From: Atherix ibis | Taxonomy: Eukaryota; Arthropoda; Insecta; Diptera; Athericidae | DNA length: 64,000 nucleotides | Assembly: GCA_958298945.1 (NCBI GenBank) | Contig: OY282607.1 | Span: 77,058,868-77,122,867 of the forward strand | Direction of reading: 5' to 3' | Shown: piece after piece, positions 36,015 to 47,966 of the stretch | How the letters are laid out: each line of letters starts with the position of its first letter | Numbering within the stretch: the stretch's first letter is position 1 | The notes under the pieces: generated by a model | The model's input: only the letters and a program-made list of their open reading frames with translations | Databases searched by the model: none | Told to the model about the DNA's origin: nothing | Program-made: the position numbers and the translations under genes

Positions 36015-39000
36015 ATACAAACTGTCAAGCATAGAGTTTAGAAATTCTTGATAGTAAAATGAAATTATATGAAGTACAATATATATTATTGATGAATTTC
36101 AATTAATGCACAATAACTCAATTGGTAGTGTTAGTATAGCAATATTGTATTTGATGAAAGGCTCAGAATATATTTTCATCAGATAGAGGATATAGTTTAA
36201 ACAGATAAATGAATACTACCAACTGTAGATAAATGCACATACGCAAACATTTATACATACGTGTATGTACATATATTAAATTTATAAAACTGAATATGAT
36301 CTAGAATGAATGCATATGTGCACATAAAATATTGGCGTACTAAATTGACATGAATAGAAACTATTGGCACAAATGAAATTGATTAAATGGTTTACTTTCG
36401 ACTTGTAGAAATAACGTTTTATTTATATACGCATAAATACATATTCATAATGTACTTATATATATGTATGTAGTCTATTAAATTGTAAGGAATTATATTT
36501 ATTCTTCCAGTACTGGAAATTGGCTCATAGCGTATAGTACAAAGACGGTACCTTGATTCTTCAGGATGAAGTATGAGTACGGTTTTAGTGTTGGTGACTC
36601 TAATTGCTCCAGCCAATTTCTCCCCATTATTTTTCATTGTCTATTTTATAGAGCATATCAATCTTGAGAAGCATCCATAAAGGTTGATTGCCCATGGGGA
36701 ACTAGAATAAACGGCAAGAGGATTATTGCTTTTAAGTAATGAGTTGTCTACAAACAGCTTATTTATACTAGACTTATATTTAGTCCTTCATAACACAATA
36801 TAAAATATTGTATTGTGATTATGTCCGCACTTATAATAAATTGAGCTGATTTAGTATGTACTTCTCATAGCACATGCATTAAAAAAATTAGCCTCCTTCT
36901 CTTATCTCAATAATAAATATGGCCATAAATATTTCGGTTATACTTCTTGTAATTAGAAATTTTATTTAGTATTTATTGAAAATTTTAAACAGAATAGATG
37001 AAATATTTTTTAAACACAATAAATTAGTAGTAAAAGGCTTAAGTCAAGTTCTATTAAAATAATGTCGTCGGTCTGATTATTTATACTATAAACAAATCAA
37101 TTTGGATAAACAAATCAATTAATGTCTCTTTGTATGTAAAAATTTTCAAAACTACTTCCACGAAAGGTTCTTCTTCAAAGAATATGTACCATAATCCTTC
37201 GTTTTACAAACTATATGATAAAAATATTGCTATCAATTAAGTCGGAGTCTATCAATTAAATAATAGGAAATTTTTCAGTGATGTATTTTGGCGACCATAA
37301 CAAAGAATTATAGTAACCAAGGATCTTATCTTAATTACAGATATTATATTTTGAATCCAGGTATTTTTCCAAATCTATATAGAACTAATAACCACTTATT
37401 AAATTATATTGTTTAATTTCCCTTGTACATTTTATTGTCGCTCATAATTTTTTCCTTCATTACCCAGGATCTTAATTTTTTCACATAAACACATGTGAAA
37501 AAAATGAGCTATTATATTAATATTTCGATTTCTATATTTTAAGGACCAACATTTATATGAATATGATATAATTGGATCTGTATTTAAAGATATTATTTAA
37601 TAAATCTTAAATAAAACTTCATGATTAATACAAATATCATTTTTTTATATAATTTATTTTAAGTAAAATACTCTTTCCTACCGTGTATATATTCTTTTCT
37701 ATTAACGAATTCATTACACTCTTAATTATATTGTAAAAGGAAAAATAATTTTTTTTTATATACAGAAATCTGTTAGTACTCAAAGTGGTAGCATGTGCAA
37801 GAAATTATATCAATAGCTGACATTAAGGATTGATTTTAAGGATTGCTTGTAAGTTGTTAAGGAATAACTAGTTGAAGTTAGTCCTTAACAACTAACAAGC
37901 AATCCTTAAATGGGTAATTAAGGTTAGTCCATAACAACATAATTACCAGCAGCATAGTACAATTACGTAAAATATCTACGCATTATTGAACAAATGTTTT
38001 ATATCTTAGAAGAGAGTTTCTTTATATTATGTAGTTAATATTACAATTCGCATATTGGTAGTAAACTATAAAGTTTTCATCTACCATTGATGTTCCTTAT
38101 TGTAATTGGACTTAACCGTTTAGTTTTTATATTACTTTTATATGGTAGATTTTTTTCTCTTAAATACTATTCTTTAACACATATTTAAGTAGTCCAATAT
38201 GTTAAACTCAGAAAAAAAGTATTAAAATTGAATATTATTTATATGCCATATATTGTAAAAATTTTAAATTATATTGTCCATGAATAATTTGATAGATAAA
38301 TTTGAATTCAATTTATTATTATCAAAGTAAAAATGATTATTTTTAGGAAAAAAATAAAATGGCATTCATGATAGCTTTCATGTTGTTGTTTTTTAATAAT
38401 ATTATTGATATTATATATAAACAATTTTTTATATATATATAATTTATGCAAACATTGTCTTTATGGTTGGCTTAGCATGAAATTCGATTAGAAAATGAAA
38501 TAATAATCAAAGAATTGCTCTGCCTTCAATATTAATCATACATAAAATATGGAAAAGTTCACTTAGTATTATTAACGTTCAATTAACCATAAATATACAT
38601 CAATAGACATTTGCAGTTTTTTTTAGATTAAAAAAACTTTACTTAATATTGCATTTGCCATACAGAATTCAAATATTCAAAACCATACATATAATAATAT
38701 TTAATTTATATAGTAAATCTCCTTCTTCACTTATAAAATTTTGGTGTTATAACTTAATTATTTTTATAGAAAAAATAGCTATTTCTGCATCTCAAATACA
38801 CTATTCAAATATAAAACTTATATATATACACGAAAAATGTAGGCCAATTAATTAAAATACGTTATAAGTTGACCATGGTTATCATCAGCTTTATGAACGG
38901 TACAACAAAATTGTCTAGACAGTGAGTCAGCATATTACAGGTATTTTTTCTCCGAAAGGAGTCTTTTCAAGTCAAAGTTCTAAATTATATTTCTTCAGTG

Positions 39001-39225
39001 CGCCCATTACTAAAGAATATATTATAAAGAATATTGTGTTATAGAACAGAACCTTGTAACAAATTCAATTTAGCCTCCAAATGGACTAAAAAAACAATCA
39101 AATTGGTAAGCATGGGCTACAAGTATCACTTTTCTTCTCAAAAAATAGGAGAATTCAATTTCTCTGAGTTGTTCATTTAGAAAATTTTGATGCTACTTTT
39201 TTATATTTATTAAGGTACCACAAAT
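36015..39225. other. AT-rich DNA with one inverted repeat
   Basis: An inverted repeat at 37835-37910 is listed separately. A less AT-rich patch at 36480-36720 (minus-strand open frame 36419-36637, containing TVLILHPEESRYRLCTIRYE) could not be assigned. The patch 38870-39050 is likewise unassigned. Confidence 0.45.
37835..37910. repeat. Inverted repeat with 29-bp arms
   Basis: Arms at 37835-37863 and 37882-37910 are reverse complements with one mismatch, spaced by 18 bases. The arm contains AAGGATTGCTTGT. A related word, GTTAGTCC.TAACAAC, recurs just downstream (about 37924), suggesting a compound foldback element. Confidence 0.7.
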
Positions 39226-39229
39226 ATTT

Positions 39230-39790
39230 GTACTCTTCTTAGAAATGCTGGAAGACTTCAACTGCAATCGCCTTTAACTGCTCAATTACACTCCTCTGGA
39301 TATCATGGACAGTACGCAGATTACGTTCTTTCCAGTACTCGTATATGCTTATCAAGAATAAGTCACACAGACTAAGATCAGATTAATAGGGGGCTTGCGA
39401 TTCATAGGCATCCGTTTTTTCGATAACAACTTATTAATTGATAAGAGAGTGTTGGCGTGGTAGAGAATGTTGTCATGGTGGAGCATCCGAGTGGCTGTAA
39501 AGTTCGATCTAACGCAAGAAAACTTTTCTCTGTGCATTTCAAGGACTTATTTGATAATTTCAATTATCAAATAAGCCAACAAGAGCCTTCACTCGCTCCA
39601 CATTATCAGTTACCGATGTTAAAGGCCTCCCTACCTGAGCGAAGATCATCTTCACTGCTTTTTGGCTCTTCAAAAATATTTTATGCCACTGAAAAATGTC
39701 TACTCTTGATGAGCAATGATCCCCATAAACTTTTTGCAATTTGGAGTCTAAATTCTTTTCTGCCACATCTCGTAGAGATATAAGCAATTT
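39230..39790 (-). pseudogene. Mariner transposase remnant with central deletion
   Basis: Minus strand. The first part (39560-39787) is the N-terminal DNA-binding region and linker: VDIFQWHKIFLKSQKAV, then AQVGRPLTSVTDNVERVKAL. The second part (39352-39537) starts inside the catalytic domain: SNFTATRMLHHDN holds the second catalytic Asp (39472-39474), followed by LLSINKLLSKK. In a shifted frame SDLSLCDLF carries the third Asp (39362-39364). The C-terminal IQRSVIEQLKAI with EEY follows near 39240-39310. The region between linker and catalytic core, including the first Asp, is gone. The junction falls on a 14-bp palindrome (39546-39575). It is similar in style to the copy at 7.6-8.2 kb. Confidence 0.8.
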
Positions 39791-40327
39791 TTTTTTTAAA
39801 TATATTACAGATATATATAAGAGATTTTATTGTCTGAAACAAATAATGATATATTTTTAATTAAAAATTGTTAGATATTATGCTTGATTGCATAAATATT
39901 TACATAATAAAATATTAGCGAACAAAATAAAAAAAATAATTATTAAAAATTGTTTGTAAAAATACATTCCTATTTATGATAGAAAAACAAACTTCATGAA
40001 TAATTAAATCTATAATCTTATACAAAAGCAATGATTTCTATTCGTTTATATAAGACTATATTTTTACAATTACTTATATAACAATTTTGTTCTTTTACTT
40101 ATATTTTTTAGTAACAAAAAAATGATTATCTTTTACATGTGAAAGGATCAAACTTTTAGCTGAAGTTAAACGTATTGTTAACGGCATTTATATAAACTTT
40201 AAGTCAAACCCATTTATGAAAAATCATATTAAGTGGAAGGTAGTATTGAAAAAAAAAGAAATATATAAAAATAAATAAATCCCTTGAAAGGGTAAATTTA
40301 TTCTAAAATATTTCAAGTCAAATAACG

Positions 40328-40590
40328 GAAAATATAATACAGTAAAGTGCACGCATGTGAATAAGCGATAAATAGGTTAAGCTGCTTTTTGTGTAAAATC
40401 ATGGAAAATAAATAATGTTGGCAATTGTTGATGTTCTTTTTTATTTTTTTTCCATACACGTAAACCCATTACAATTCCCATTCACAATGAACTTTACCCA
40501 AGTCCGTCTTTTCAACCCATTTCCAGTTCGGAATCTTTTGGAAATTTATTCGATGGAAAATTCACTTGTTTTTCTCATACTACTTTATAA
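40328..40590 (+). repeat. Dispersed repeat, copy A
   Basis: It starts near GAAAATATAATAC and contains AAAGTGCACGCATGTG, GATAAATAGGTTAAGCT and ATAAATAATGTTGGCAATT. It aligns with 43539-43860 in the same orientation, with weaker similarity toward its 3' end (GAATCTTTTGGAAA against AAATCTTCTGGAAA). Nothing in it is coding. Confidence 0.65.
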
Positions 40591-41479
40591 AGTACTTTTT
40601 TGTATTATTTTATTTGATTGGTTGAAATTTATACAATACATAAAACAGAAAATAGAACAAATTCAAAATAATATTGTATATTAGACCTTTAAAGGACAGC
40701 CTGGAAAATGTAATAAGAATGTGGATAAGTGGAAAAATGTGAATTCTGAATATTAAGATGGCACGTAAATAAGGAAAAACATTCAATTCGAATTTGGGAT
40801 ACCTTTTGGAGTATACCGAAATCATATACACATTTTGCACGTTCCAAAAAATGTCGTCCATCAGCACTAAACATAGTAAAACTGAAAGCTCATGTCCTAT
40901 GATAAATGTCTACACTCCACATGAAATTTTTACAATACACTAAATCAGCTCAATAGCGGGGACTCCTTTTAAAACATCAGCTCAGGATAGAAAATTTATC
41001 TAGTGAAATGTTATATTCATATCCCTTTCTCAGTATAAATTTACTATTGATTTCAAAAACAATTTGATAGAAAAATAAAAGTAAATTAAAAATGGCAGGG
41101 ATATATAAAATTTATAAGAAAACATGATCCCAAGGATTCCTTTTATTGAAAAATTATTACGATAAAATTCTCGAAATATACTTTCTTTTCGAATTCATTT
41201 CATATTCGATATATTATTAAACTTGCGTTTCAAGTCCTGCAATATTGACTCTGTAATTTTTCAATAAACTGTTCTTACATTTAACATAAGTCATTGGCAA
41301 TTGAACTGTAAACATCTTGGAATTTTTCAAGAGAACTTTTTTTTTTAAATTTACTATTTTAAACATTTTCTTCATATTATTCGTAGACTTATTGATTTAA
41401 GAGCTGAGTATTTTATAAATTTTCCTATATGTATATATGGGTAAGATAATATCAGTAAAAAATTTTTTTGATTTTATTT

Positions 41480-41600
41480 GTAATATTAATAATATTTAAT
41501 ATCAAAATTTTATAATAAAAATTAATCACTTTTATTATAATCATAATAAAAGTGATTAAATTTTATTATAAAATGTGATATTAAATATTATTAATATTAC
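41480..41600. repeat. Inverted repeat with arms of about 59 bp
   Basis: Arms at 41480-41538 and 41543-41600 are reverse complements with about three differences and a 4-base centre. The outer word GTAATATTAATAATATTTAA is at one end and its complement at the other. The same AATATTAATAATATT word occurs a third time at about 41615. It is a likely foldback or MITE structure. Confidence 0.75.
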
Positions 41601-43538
41601 TCATATAATAAGAGAATATTAATAATATTTGAACACTATTCAAAAAGTGCGATGTTTTCAAAAATAGAATAATCTATAATTTCTAAATTATTGTAGAATA
41701 AAAATTATAAGAATATATATAAAATATATTAGGAATAAAAGGAAGAAACGGAAATACTCAACGACAGTCTTCTATATGAATATAAGGCCTTTTTACTATC
41801 TAACTATGTTCTAATTCCTGAACTTGCATATCCTCTACAAATATAGCTTAAAAGTGTACTGGAAATTAAAATGAAGGGTCAAAGTATTGTAATATATCCA
41901 CAATTTGTTTATCCGCCATCATTTATGTCCCAGGTTTCAGAATATGATTTTGAAGTAATAGTTTTTATAACTTGTAAGAAGGATGTGGGTTCAAGACTCA
42001 CGGATAATATGTTCAAGACTCAAGATGAGGAAAAAAGCACAAAGGTTACTGTAAAGCAAAAAAAAAACAAATTATTGCAATTTTTAATTTTTCACAAAAT
42101 TTGTTAATAGTATTGTACAAAATCATATTTAATGCATATTCATGATATACAATAGTAACAATTAATATGCTATAATGCTGGGAATATTGCCAATTGTTAA
42201 AATACAACAAAATAGTATAATATCAATGGAAATTTTGTTAACATCTCAGGTATTAATAAATTAATATTCAATAATTAAAATTTAAATGAATTCCTACGAA
42301 CAGATCGCAAAATTCATCAATTATTATTTTGACTGCTTCCTAAATTATACTCGCAATATTAGAATTTAATTCAAAAATAAATTTCAACTTTCTAAACAAG
42401 ATTTTAACTAATTATTTCTAAAGAATTTTTAATTTTGGAAATTAATATTTTATTTTATTTTGAAGTTATTATTATTTAATTATGAAAGGTGTGTTATCAC
42501 CAACAAGAACTCAGGTGTATATATGCATGCATATTTGTATATAAAGTTCAACCTCTAAGGATAATGTGGTAAATTAGAAAGAAATAACAATAAATTATTT
42601 TTATTAGTTTACATATTTTCCCATCTGAATAAAAAATAATTATCATTGTCATGAAAAAAATTGTATTAAAAACTACCAAACTTGCCATTAATACCAAAGA
42701 CCAATACTGGAATGCACGCAATAGCTAGGAAGGGTTTGATGCTCCAATTTATCAAAAATTTCTCTTTGAATATTGTTTGGCTAGCCCCAAAATTAATATT
42801 GACAACACCCTTCAGTCAACCAACTCTTTCAAATGAAAATTAATGAAAATATACAAAGCATGACAATAAACTATTTCACGATCTGTCTCCGACGTTACGA
42901 AAGTGAGAATATCCCGCTAACTTTTGTTTAATGCAATAGTTTCTAAAGATTTAAGCGGTCTATTATTTATTCTTTAAATTTTCTCTATTTCTCTATTTCT
43001 TATGGTAAATGCAAAACTTTTTCCAAACTTTCATCGTACATCCCATTTTAGTATATGTTTGCAAATCGATCGAACTTCATGAATTAAATAAATTCAATTA
43101 AATCAATTCAGACGAAAATAGAATCTTAATTCTGTTAAAAGATTTATACAATAAATAAACTTCTAATTCGGTTGAACTGACAATAAATTAGTAATGAATG
43201 TAACGATAGTGACAATTTGATATATTCAAAATTATCTCTGCTCATTTGCCCGTTTTAAAATATAGTAAAATTACATTAAACACGATTAAAATTATTTTTA
43301 TACTGACACACTTCTTCATCCGTTACCTCCTTCTACAATCCTATATAACGATAACAAGTAAAATAGATATGATTGGGCGATTTTGGATAAGGGAATTGCT
43401 TCCCTTTTAGTTACAGGAATATATGTGATTATTTACTTCTTCGGCTAAAAATTTAATGTAACTTCAGCACTTTGGTAACATCCTTTTCGATGAGTACTGT
43501 TCGCTCGCATAACATTTCGAATATTGACTAGCTGTGAA

Positions 43539-43860
43539 CGAAAGAATATAAAATTGAAAAGTGCACGCATGTGGATAAACGATAAATAGGTTAAGCTCTG
43601 TCGGCATAAATCTTGAAAAAATAAATAATGTTGGCAATTACGCACGTTCTATTCTCACCCTATCTATGTTATCTAAGGCTTCTATACAGCAGACACCATT
43701 TCTAAAACATGTACACCCAATCTTACTCAATTTGTACGTTGTTACTATTAACCATCCTTTCCAAGGGTAACCCTTCATAACACTTTGAGTTTCAAATCTT
43801 CTGGAAAATGATTTGATGAAAACCCATCTTATTTTTCCAATTTATAAGAAAAGATGCAAA
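43539..43860 (+). repeat. Dispersed repeat, copy B
   Basis: Second copy of the repeat at 40328-40590, sharing AAAAGTGCACGCATGTG, GATAAA.GATAAATAGGTTAAG and AAATAAATAATGTTGGCAAT. The two copies have diverged by substitutions and small indels, so the duplication is not recent. Confidence 0.65.
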
Positions 43861-44543
43861 AAACCTTCCCACATTTCTACTTTATTATGATATTATCTTA
43901 AAGACGAATTTTGAATTTTTCATATATGTACCTTCTAAGTGCGTTGTCAAAAAAAGTTCATATTATTTTTAAGACTAATGGCTAGAAATACATTTTTAAA
44001 ATTGCTTCCATTATTTGTTAAACAATTTCAAACAAGAAAAACGTTCTATTTTTCTTCATTGGTCCAGAAAATAATAAAGTTTTTTAACGAAATATTTTGA
44101 AACTAATAAATAATAAAATTCTAAATAATAATTCCATAGCTTTATAATTAAACTAATGAGGTGTCTTTTAGCATTCTTTATATTTTTTTCTAATAAACCT
44201 CCTATTAGAAAAAGGCTTATAAGAAAAAGGTATATTTACAAATTAAGATGAGCATTAAGTATTTTTGACTGTCAGATCCATTAAAAAATTAGCCGTATCC
44301 ATAATCAGTCTGCAAGATAATTGCTTGTCCTGGAAAAATTAAAACGAGCTTAGTAAAGAACAGAAAGCTTACAAAGCATCAAAACAAACTTTATTATTTT
44401 GTTCTTAATCATTTAATTGCTGTAATTGGAGGAGATGATAACCCCTTTATACTATCGCTGCAGTTATAATTTTTTTTATGGTAACACAAATATTACTTCA
44501 CACGATTTAATAACTACGTACTACATTCGTTCGGACATCAGAC

Positions 44544-44608
44544 GAAAATGATAAGCGAAAGTAATTAATCGATAAGGTTTGAAAATGATAAGCGAAAGTA
44601 ATTAATCG
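44544..44608. repeat. Two-copy tandem repeat, 37-bp period
   Basis: A 28-base word beginning GAAAATGATAAGCGAAAGTA occurs identically at 44544-44571 and 44581-44608. Confidence 0.85.
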
Positions 44609-46020
44609 GTATTTATTAATGTTTGATCTTTTTTAAATAATGTATTTACTAATAGTTTTATTCTTTACATATATTTTGTTAGTCCCGAAATATTTTTCTA
44701 ATAAAACTCCTTTTTATTAATCGTTAATTATGTTTGCGAAGTATTTGAGATTGACAATGTCTACACTTAAAGTATATAAATCTCTTGTTAATAACAAAAA
44801 TAAAGATTATAAAAATCTAATAATAATAATAACTAATCTTAACGTTAATATAAGATTCAATGTTCCATTAACTCTCTCTAATTTGATTTCAAGTTGGAAA
44901 AATATTAAATTAGTCACTCTAACTTATATTAAATTTATACAAAAAATAAATTAATACTAAATAAAATATCAATTGACAGTAATTTAAATAGTTAGTATTC
45001 GAGTTCTTATAAATTATCATATAGCTTTATACTTTAAAATTATTCATTTTATAAAGTGGCGAGGTATTTAAAATCCTTTCAGAAAACCTTTTTTCCATGT
45101 CAATAAATCTTTATTGCCGTTCATAAAAATGGTTTTATTCTTGAAATATATAAAAATAATTGATATAAACACGATTATCAAAAAAGCTATTTATCGCTGA
45201 ATTATGGAGTAGCTATTTTGTTTATTTACAAAAATGTCGTCCGTGAATAAATTAAATTAACGCAATCACAGTCTAATCAAATGAATTCTTTCAAGTAAAT
45301 ATACTGCAAAAAATTAAGATTGATTTTATTAAAAATAATTGAATTGTTGAAAAATAAATAGATTGAAAGCTGATCTATAAATGGTATGTTCACTATTCAG
45401 ATTTTAGGCAATTTACAGTAAGTACTTTTCAATTTATGAATTTTAAGTACTTTTTCAATTTATCTTATATTCATCTAATATTTTCTTTAAGTGGTACGAC
45501 TAGATAATAGACCAAACATTTTATTCTTCCAATACAAAGAGTATTCATCAAATGTACAAGATGATACAGTTATAATAAAAATTATATTCTAGTCAGTTGG
45601 AATTGAAGAACTGAAAAATTCGGCAATAATGTGATTTTGATTAGACCTATTAAAAAATGTTTCGATATTTTCCTATCAAACAAAAAAATGTTGGAAAATG
45701 CAATTTCAGATATACCTGTATAAATCCAAAATATCTACCTTTGTAACCAAGTGTACGAGTATTTCACTTATAATTACCATGATCCAAAGATAAGTATCAA
45801 AAATAAATTCAGAACGACAAAGTAATTAAATGATCCTCAAAAATAGAATGACTTTCCCAATAGTATTACAATTATCGACGCAGTATTTTGTTTTCTAATC
45901 ATTATTCAAATTTTTAAAAAAATAAAATTTATGAAGATTGAAATTATCAATCAGTATCCTTTTATTGCCTATTCATTCTCATATTAAGTCGATATGTAAC
46001 TGCAGTTAATCACTTATATA

Positions 46021-47248
46021 CCAGGTGTATGAAATTAAATCCGCTGTTTGTTTTTTTTAAAAAAATGTTTTTTTCATAGAAAGCAAAAACAAATTTATTC
46101 AAAGTACTTGCCCTCCCATCTCTCGGGCAATTTTTGGATACCACGCCAAAAAAATTCCTTCTCTTTCGAGGCAAACCACTCATCAAGCCATTTTCGGACG
46201 CCTTCGTAAGAATCGAAGTGCTGCACAGCGAGCGCTTGGCCCATCGACGAAAACAGGTGGTAGTCGAAAAAGGTCAGGTCTGGTGAATAAGCGGGGTGGG
46301 GTAGCACCCCTCAGTTGAGAGTCTCCAAGAAGTTTCGGACCATTTTTGACGTGTGTGATGGTGCGTTGTCGTGGAGGAAAATCAGCTTGTCATGTCTTTG
46401 TTGATAATCCGTCCTTTTTTCACGCAGAGAAGGGTGCAATTTGATCAGTTGTTGGTGGTAGCGGTGGGCATTGACAGTTTCACCAGGTTTCAACATCTCA
46501 TAGTAGACGATATCCTGCTGATCCCACTAAACGCACAGCATCGTCTTCCGTCCGAGGTGATTTGGCCTTGAAGAAGATGTTGATGGTTATCCGGGATCAA
46601 CCCACAATTTCTTGCGTTTAGGATTCTCGAAATATATCCACTTTTCATCGCCTGTCACAATCCGATGCAGGAACGACTTTATTTTTGGTCTGGCGAGCAA
46701 GATTTTGCATGTGTTTTGGCGTCGCTCTATCTGACTATCGTTCAATTCATGCGGCACCCATTTTCCGATCTTTCCAATCTTCCCCATGGAACGCAGATGC
46801 ATGGAAATGGCTAATTGAGTAACACTCAATTGCTCCGCGATCATTTTTTGCGATTGGGTATCGCCTTCGTCCAAAAGAGCCTGCAATGGTCCACAACCTT
46901 CCTAGGCTGATTTTCACGCTTCTTATCCCACAAGTCAAAATTTCCGTCTTTGAATCGACGAAACCACTCTCGGCACGTTGTTTCCGATAAAGCACTGTTA
47001 CCATAGGCCTCCATAAGCATTCGATTCGATTCGATAGCCGATTTCTTCAAATTGAATCAGAAAAGCAGAGCTTCTCGCATATGCTCTTTTTCTGGCACAA
47101 AACTTGTACGAAATTGCTGACAATGTGCACTGATTAATGTTGACAGATGTCAAACTCATTAAAAAAAAGTATGGCGTCCTCATGGTAGCTTAATACGCTC
47201 ACTCACGTCATCTTTGTCCAAACAGCGGATTTAAGCTTATACAGCTGG
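46021..47248 (-). mobile_element. Full-length mariner element, inactive
   Basis: 1228 bp bounded by 30-bp terminal inverted repeats (46021-46050 and 47219-47248; 26 of 30 positions match; inner part TTAAATCCGCTGTTTG is perfect). It is flanked on both sides by TA (46019-46020 and 47249-47250), the mariner target site. The length fits the usual 1.25-1.35 kb of mariners. It holds one decayed transposase gene on the minus strand. Its transposase resembles the irritans/vertumnana-type mariners more than Mos1, judged by eye only. Confidence 0.95.
46095..47183 (-). pseudogene. Mariner (DD34D) transposase pseudogene
   Basis: This enzyme would bind the element ends and cut and rejoin DNA in the nucleus. 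N-terminal helix-turn-helix: ESNRMLMEAYGNSALSETTC then REWFRRFKDGNFDLW. Linker region: IAEQLSVTQLAISMHLRSMG, WVPHELND. Catalytic D1 is in TGDEKWIYFENP (codon 46647-46649), D2 in LHDNAPSHTS (46368-46370), D3 in the YSPDLTFFDYHLF box (46263-46265). D1-D2 spacing is 92 residues and D2-D3 spacing is 34, as in mariner. Damage: a frameshift near 47080, another near 46887, and three in-frame stops (46587-46589, 46527-46529 and one right after ETLN at 46311-46313, where Trp is usual). The last residues between RWE and YFE are also shortened. All three Asp survive, so decay looks random and moderately old. Confidence 0.92.
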
Positions 47249-47756
47249 TAAGTAAATAGTTTTACATTCTAATTCAGTAAGTACAGCCCTGTCATTTGAC
47301 AGCTATTATGAAAATGTGTTATCCAAGGTATGATTTGTTCTTTCATATTACATAATGGATCATATAATTATCAAATAAACCGTCAAATTTCTATAAAAAG
47401 AAGCGATAAAAGGAGAGATTATAATGATTCGAAAAAAAGAGTATGGCAGGGTGTTCCATATTCGGTTTGAAATCTGATCTGCATTCTTGGTGAAACTAAT
47501 ACAACGATGAAATAAATGAAGAATGGAGAATGCTAGTAGCCAGTTCACCGAAATAAGGAAAATACGATAAAATAAGATAAAATAGAAGACGTTACGGTGG
47601 CATCCTAAACAGTCTAATGATACTCTGATATTTTTGTCATCTTTTAATTTTATCGCTTGATTTTGCAACAAATCATTTTGCTACATTTTTAATAATATAA
47701 AATATTTGATCATTCCAACGGAGTTTGTCATTAACACATATAGTAAGATTGGAATG

Positions 47757-47816
47757 TCTGATATAGACAGTAACTGAAACCGAAGTTTTTCGGTTTCAGT
47801 TACTGTCTATATCAGA
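47757..47816. repeat. Perfect hairpin, 28-bp stem, 4-base loop
   Basis: Bases 47757-47784 and 47789-47816 are exact reverse complements around a GTTT loop. The stem starts TCTGATATAGACAGTAACTG and its inner part is more G+C-rich than the surroundings. Perfect pairing suggests a recent or maintained structure. It lies about 140 bp before a DDE_3-type remnant on the plus strand. No promoter or terminator role can be argued from the sequence. Confidence 0.9.
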
Positions 47817-47914
47817 ATGTAATAAGATTAACATACATCGCAGGTATATTTCCATGGCCGAAGAGCAAGGATTGTATTAGAAGTAAAAGAATCCTGCGGA
47901 ATACCAACATTTAA

Positions 47915-47966
47915 TAGGTGGACTGCAGAGCTAAAGCCATCCAAAATAATTGTTTGAGTCCACCTA
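47915..47966. repeat. Short stem-loop
   Basis: TAGGTGGACT (47915-47924) and AGTCCACCTA (47957-47966) are exact complements around a 32-base loop, next to the transposase remnant. Confidence 0.5.

Larger units (their letters stand above)
39795..46015. other. AT-rich DNA with dispersed, inverted and tandem repeats
   Basis: No gene is recognised. It holds a dispersed repeat in two copies (40328 and 43539), a long inverted repeat (41480-41600) and a tandem pair (44544-44608). Open frames at 40415-40684, 41871-42107 and 44730-44954 are AT-driven and unassigned. A less AT-rich patch at 42660-42920 remains unassigned. Confidence 0.5.

Noticed and set aside
36419..36637. Minus-strand frame with LHPEESRYRLCTIRYEPISS
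   Set aside because: The composition is fairly protein-like, but I recognise no family and its C-terminal half is AT-driven. It is noted only as an unassigned patch.
39457..39783. Plus-strand open frame of 108 codons
   Set aside because: It is the opposite strand of the mariner remnant, whose minus-strand motifs (FQWHK, VGRP, DNVERV) are decisive.
44544..44608. CRISPR array
   Set aside because: Only two copies with a 9-base gap, in eukaryotic AT-rich DNA with no cas genes.
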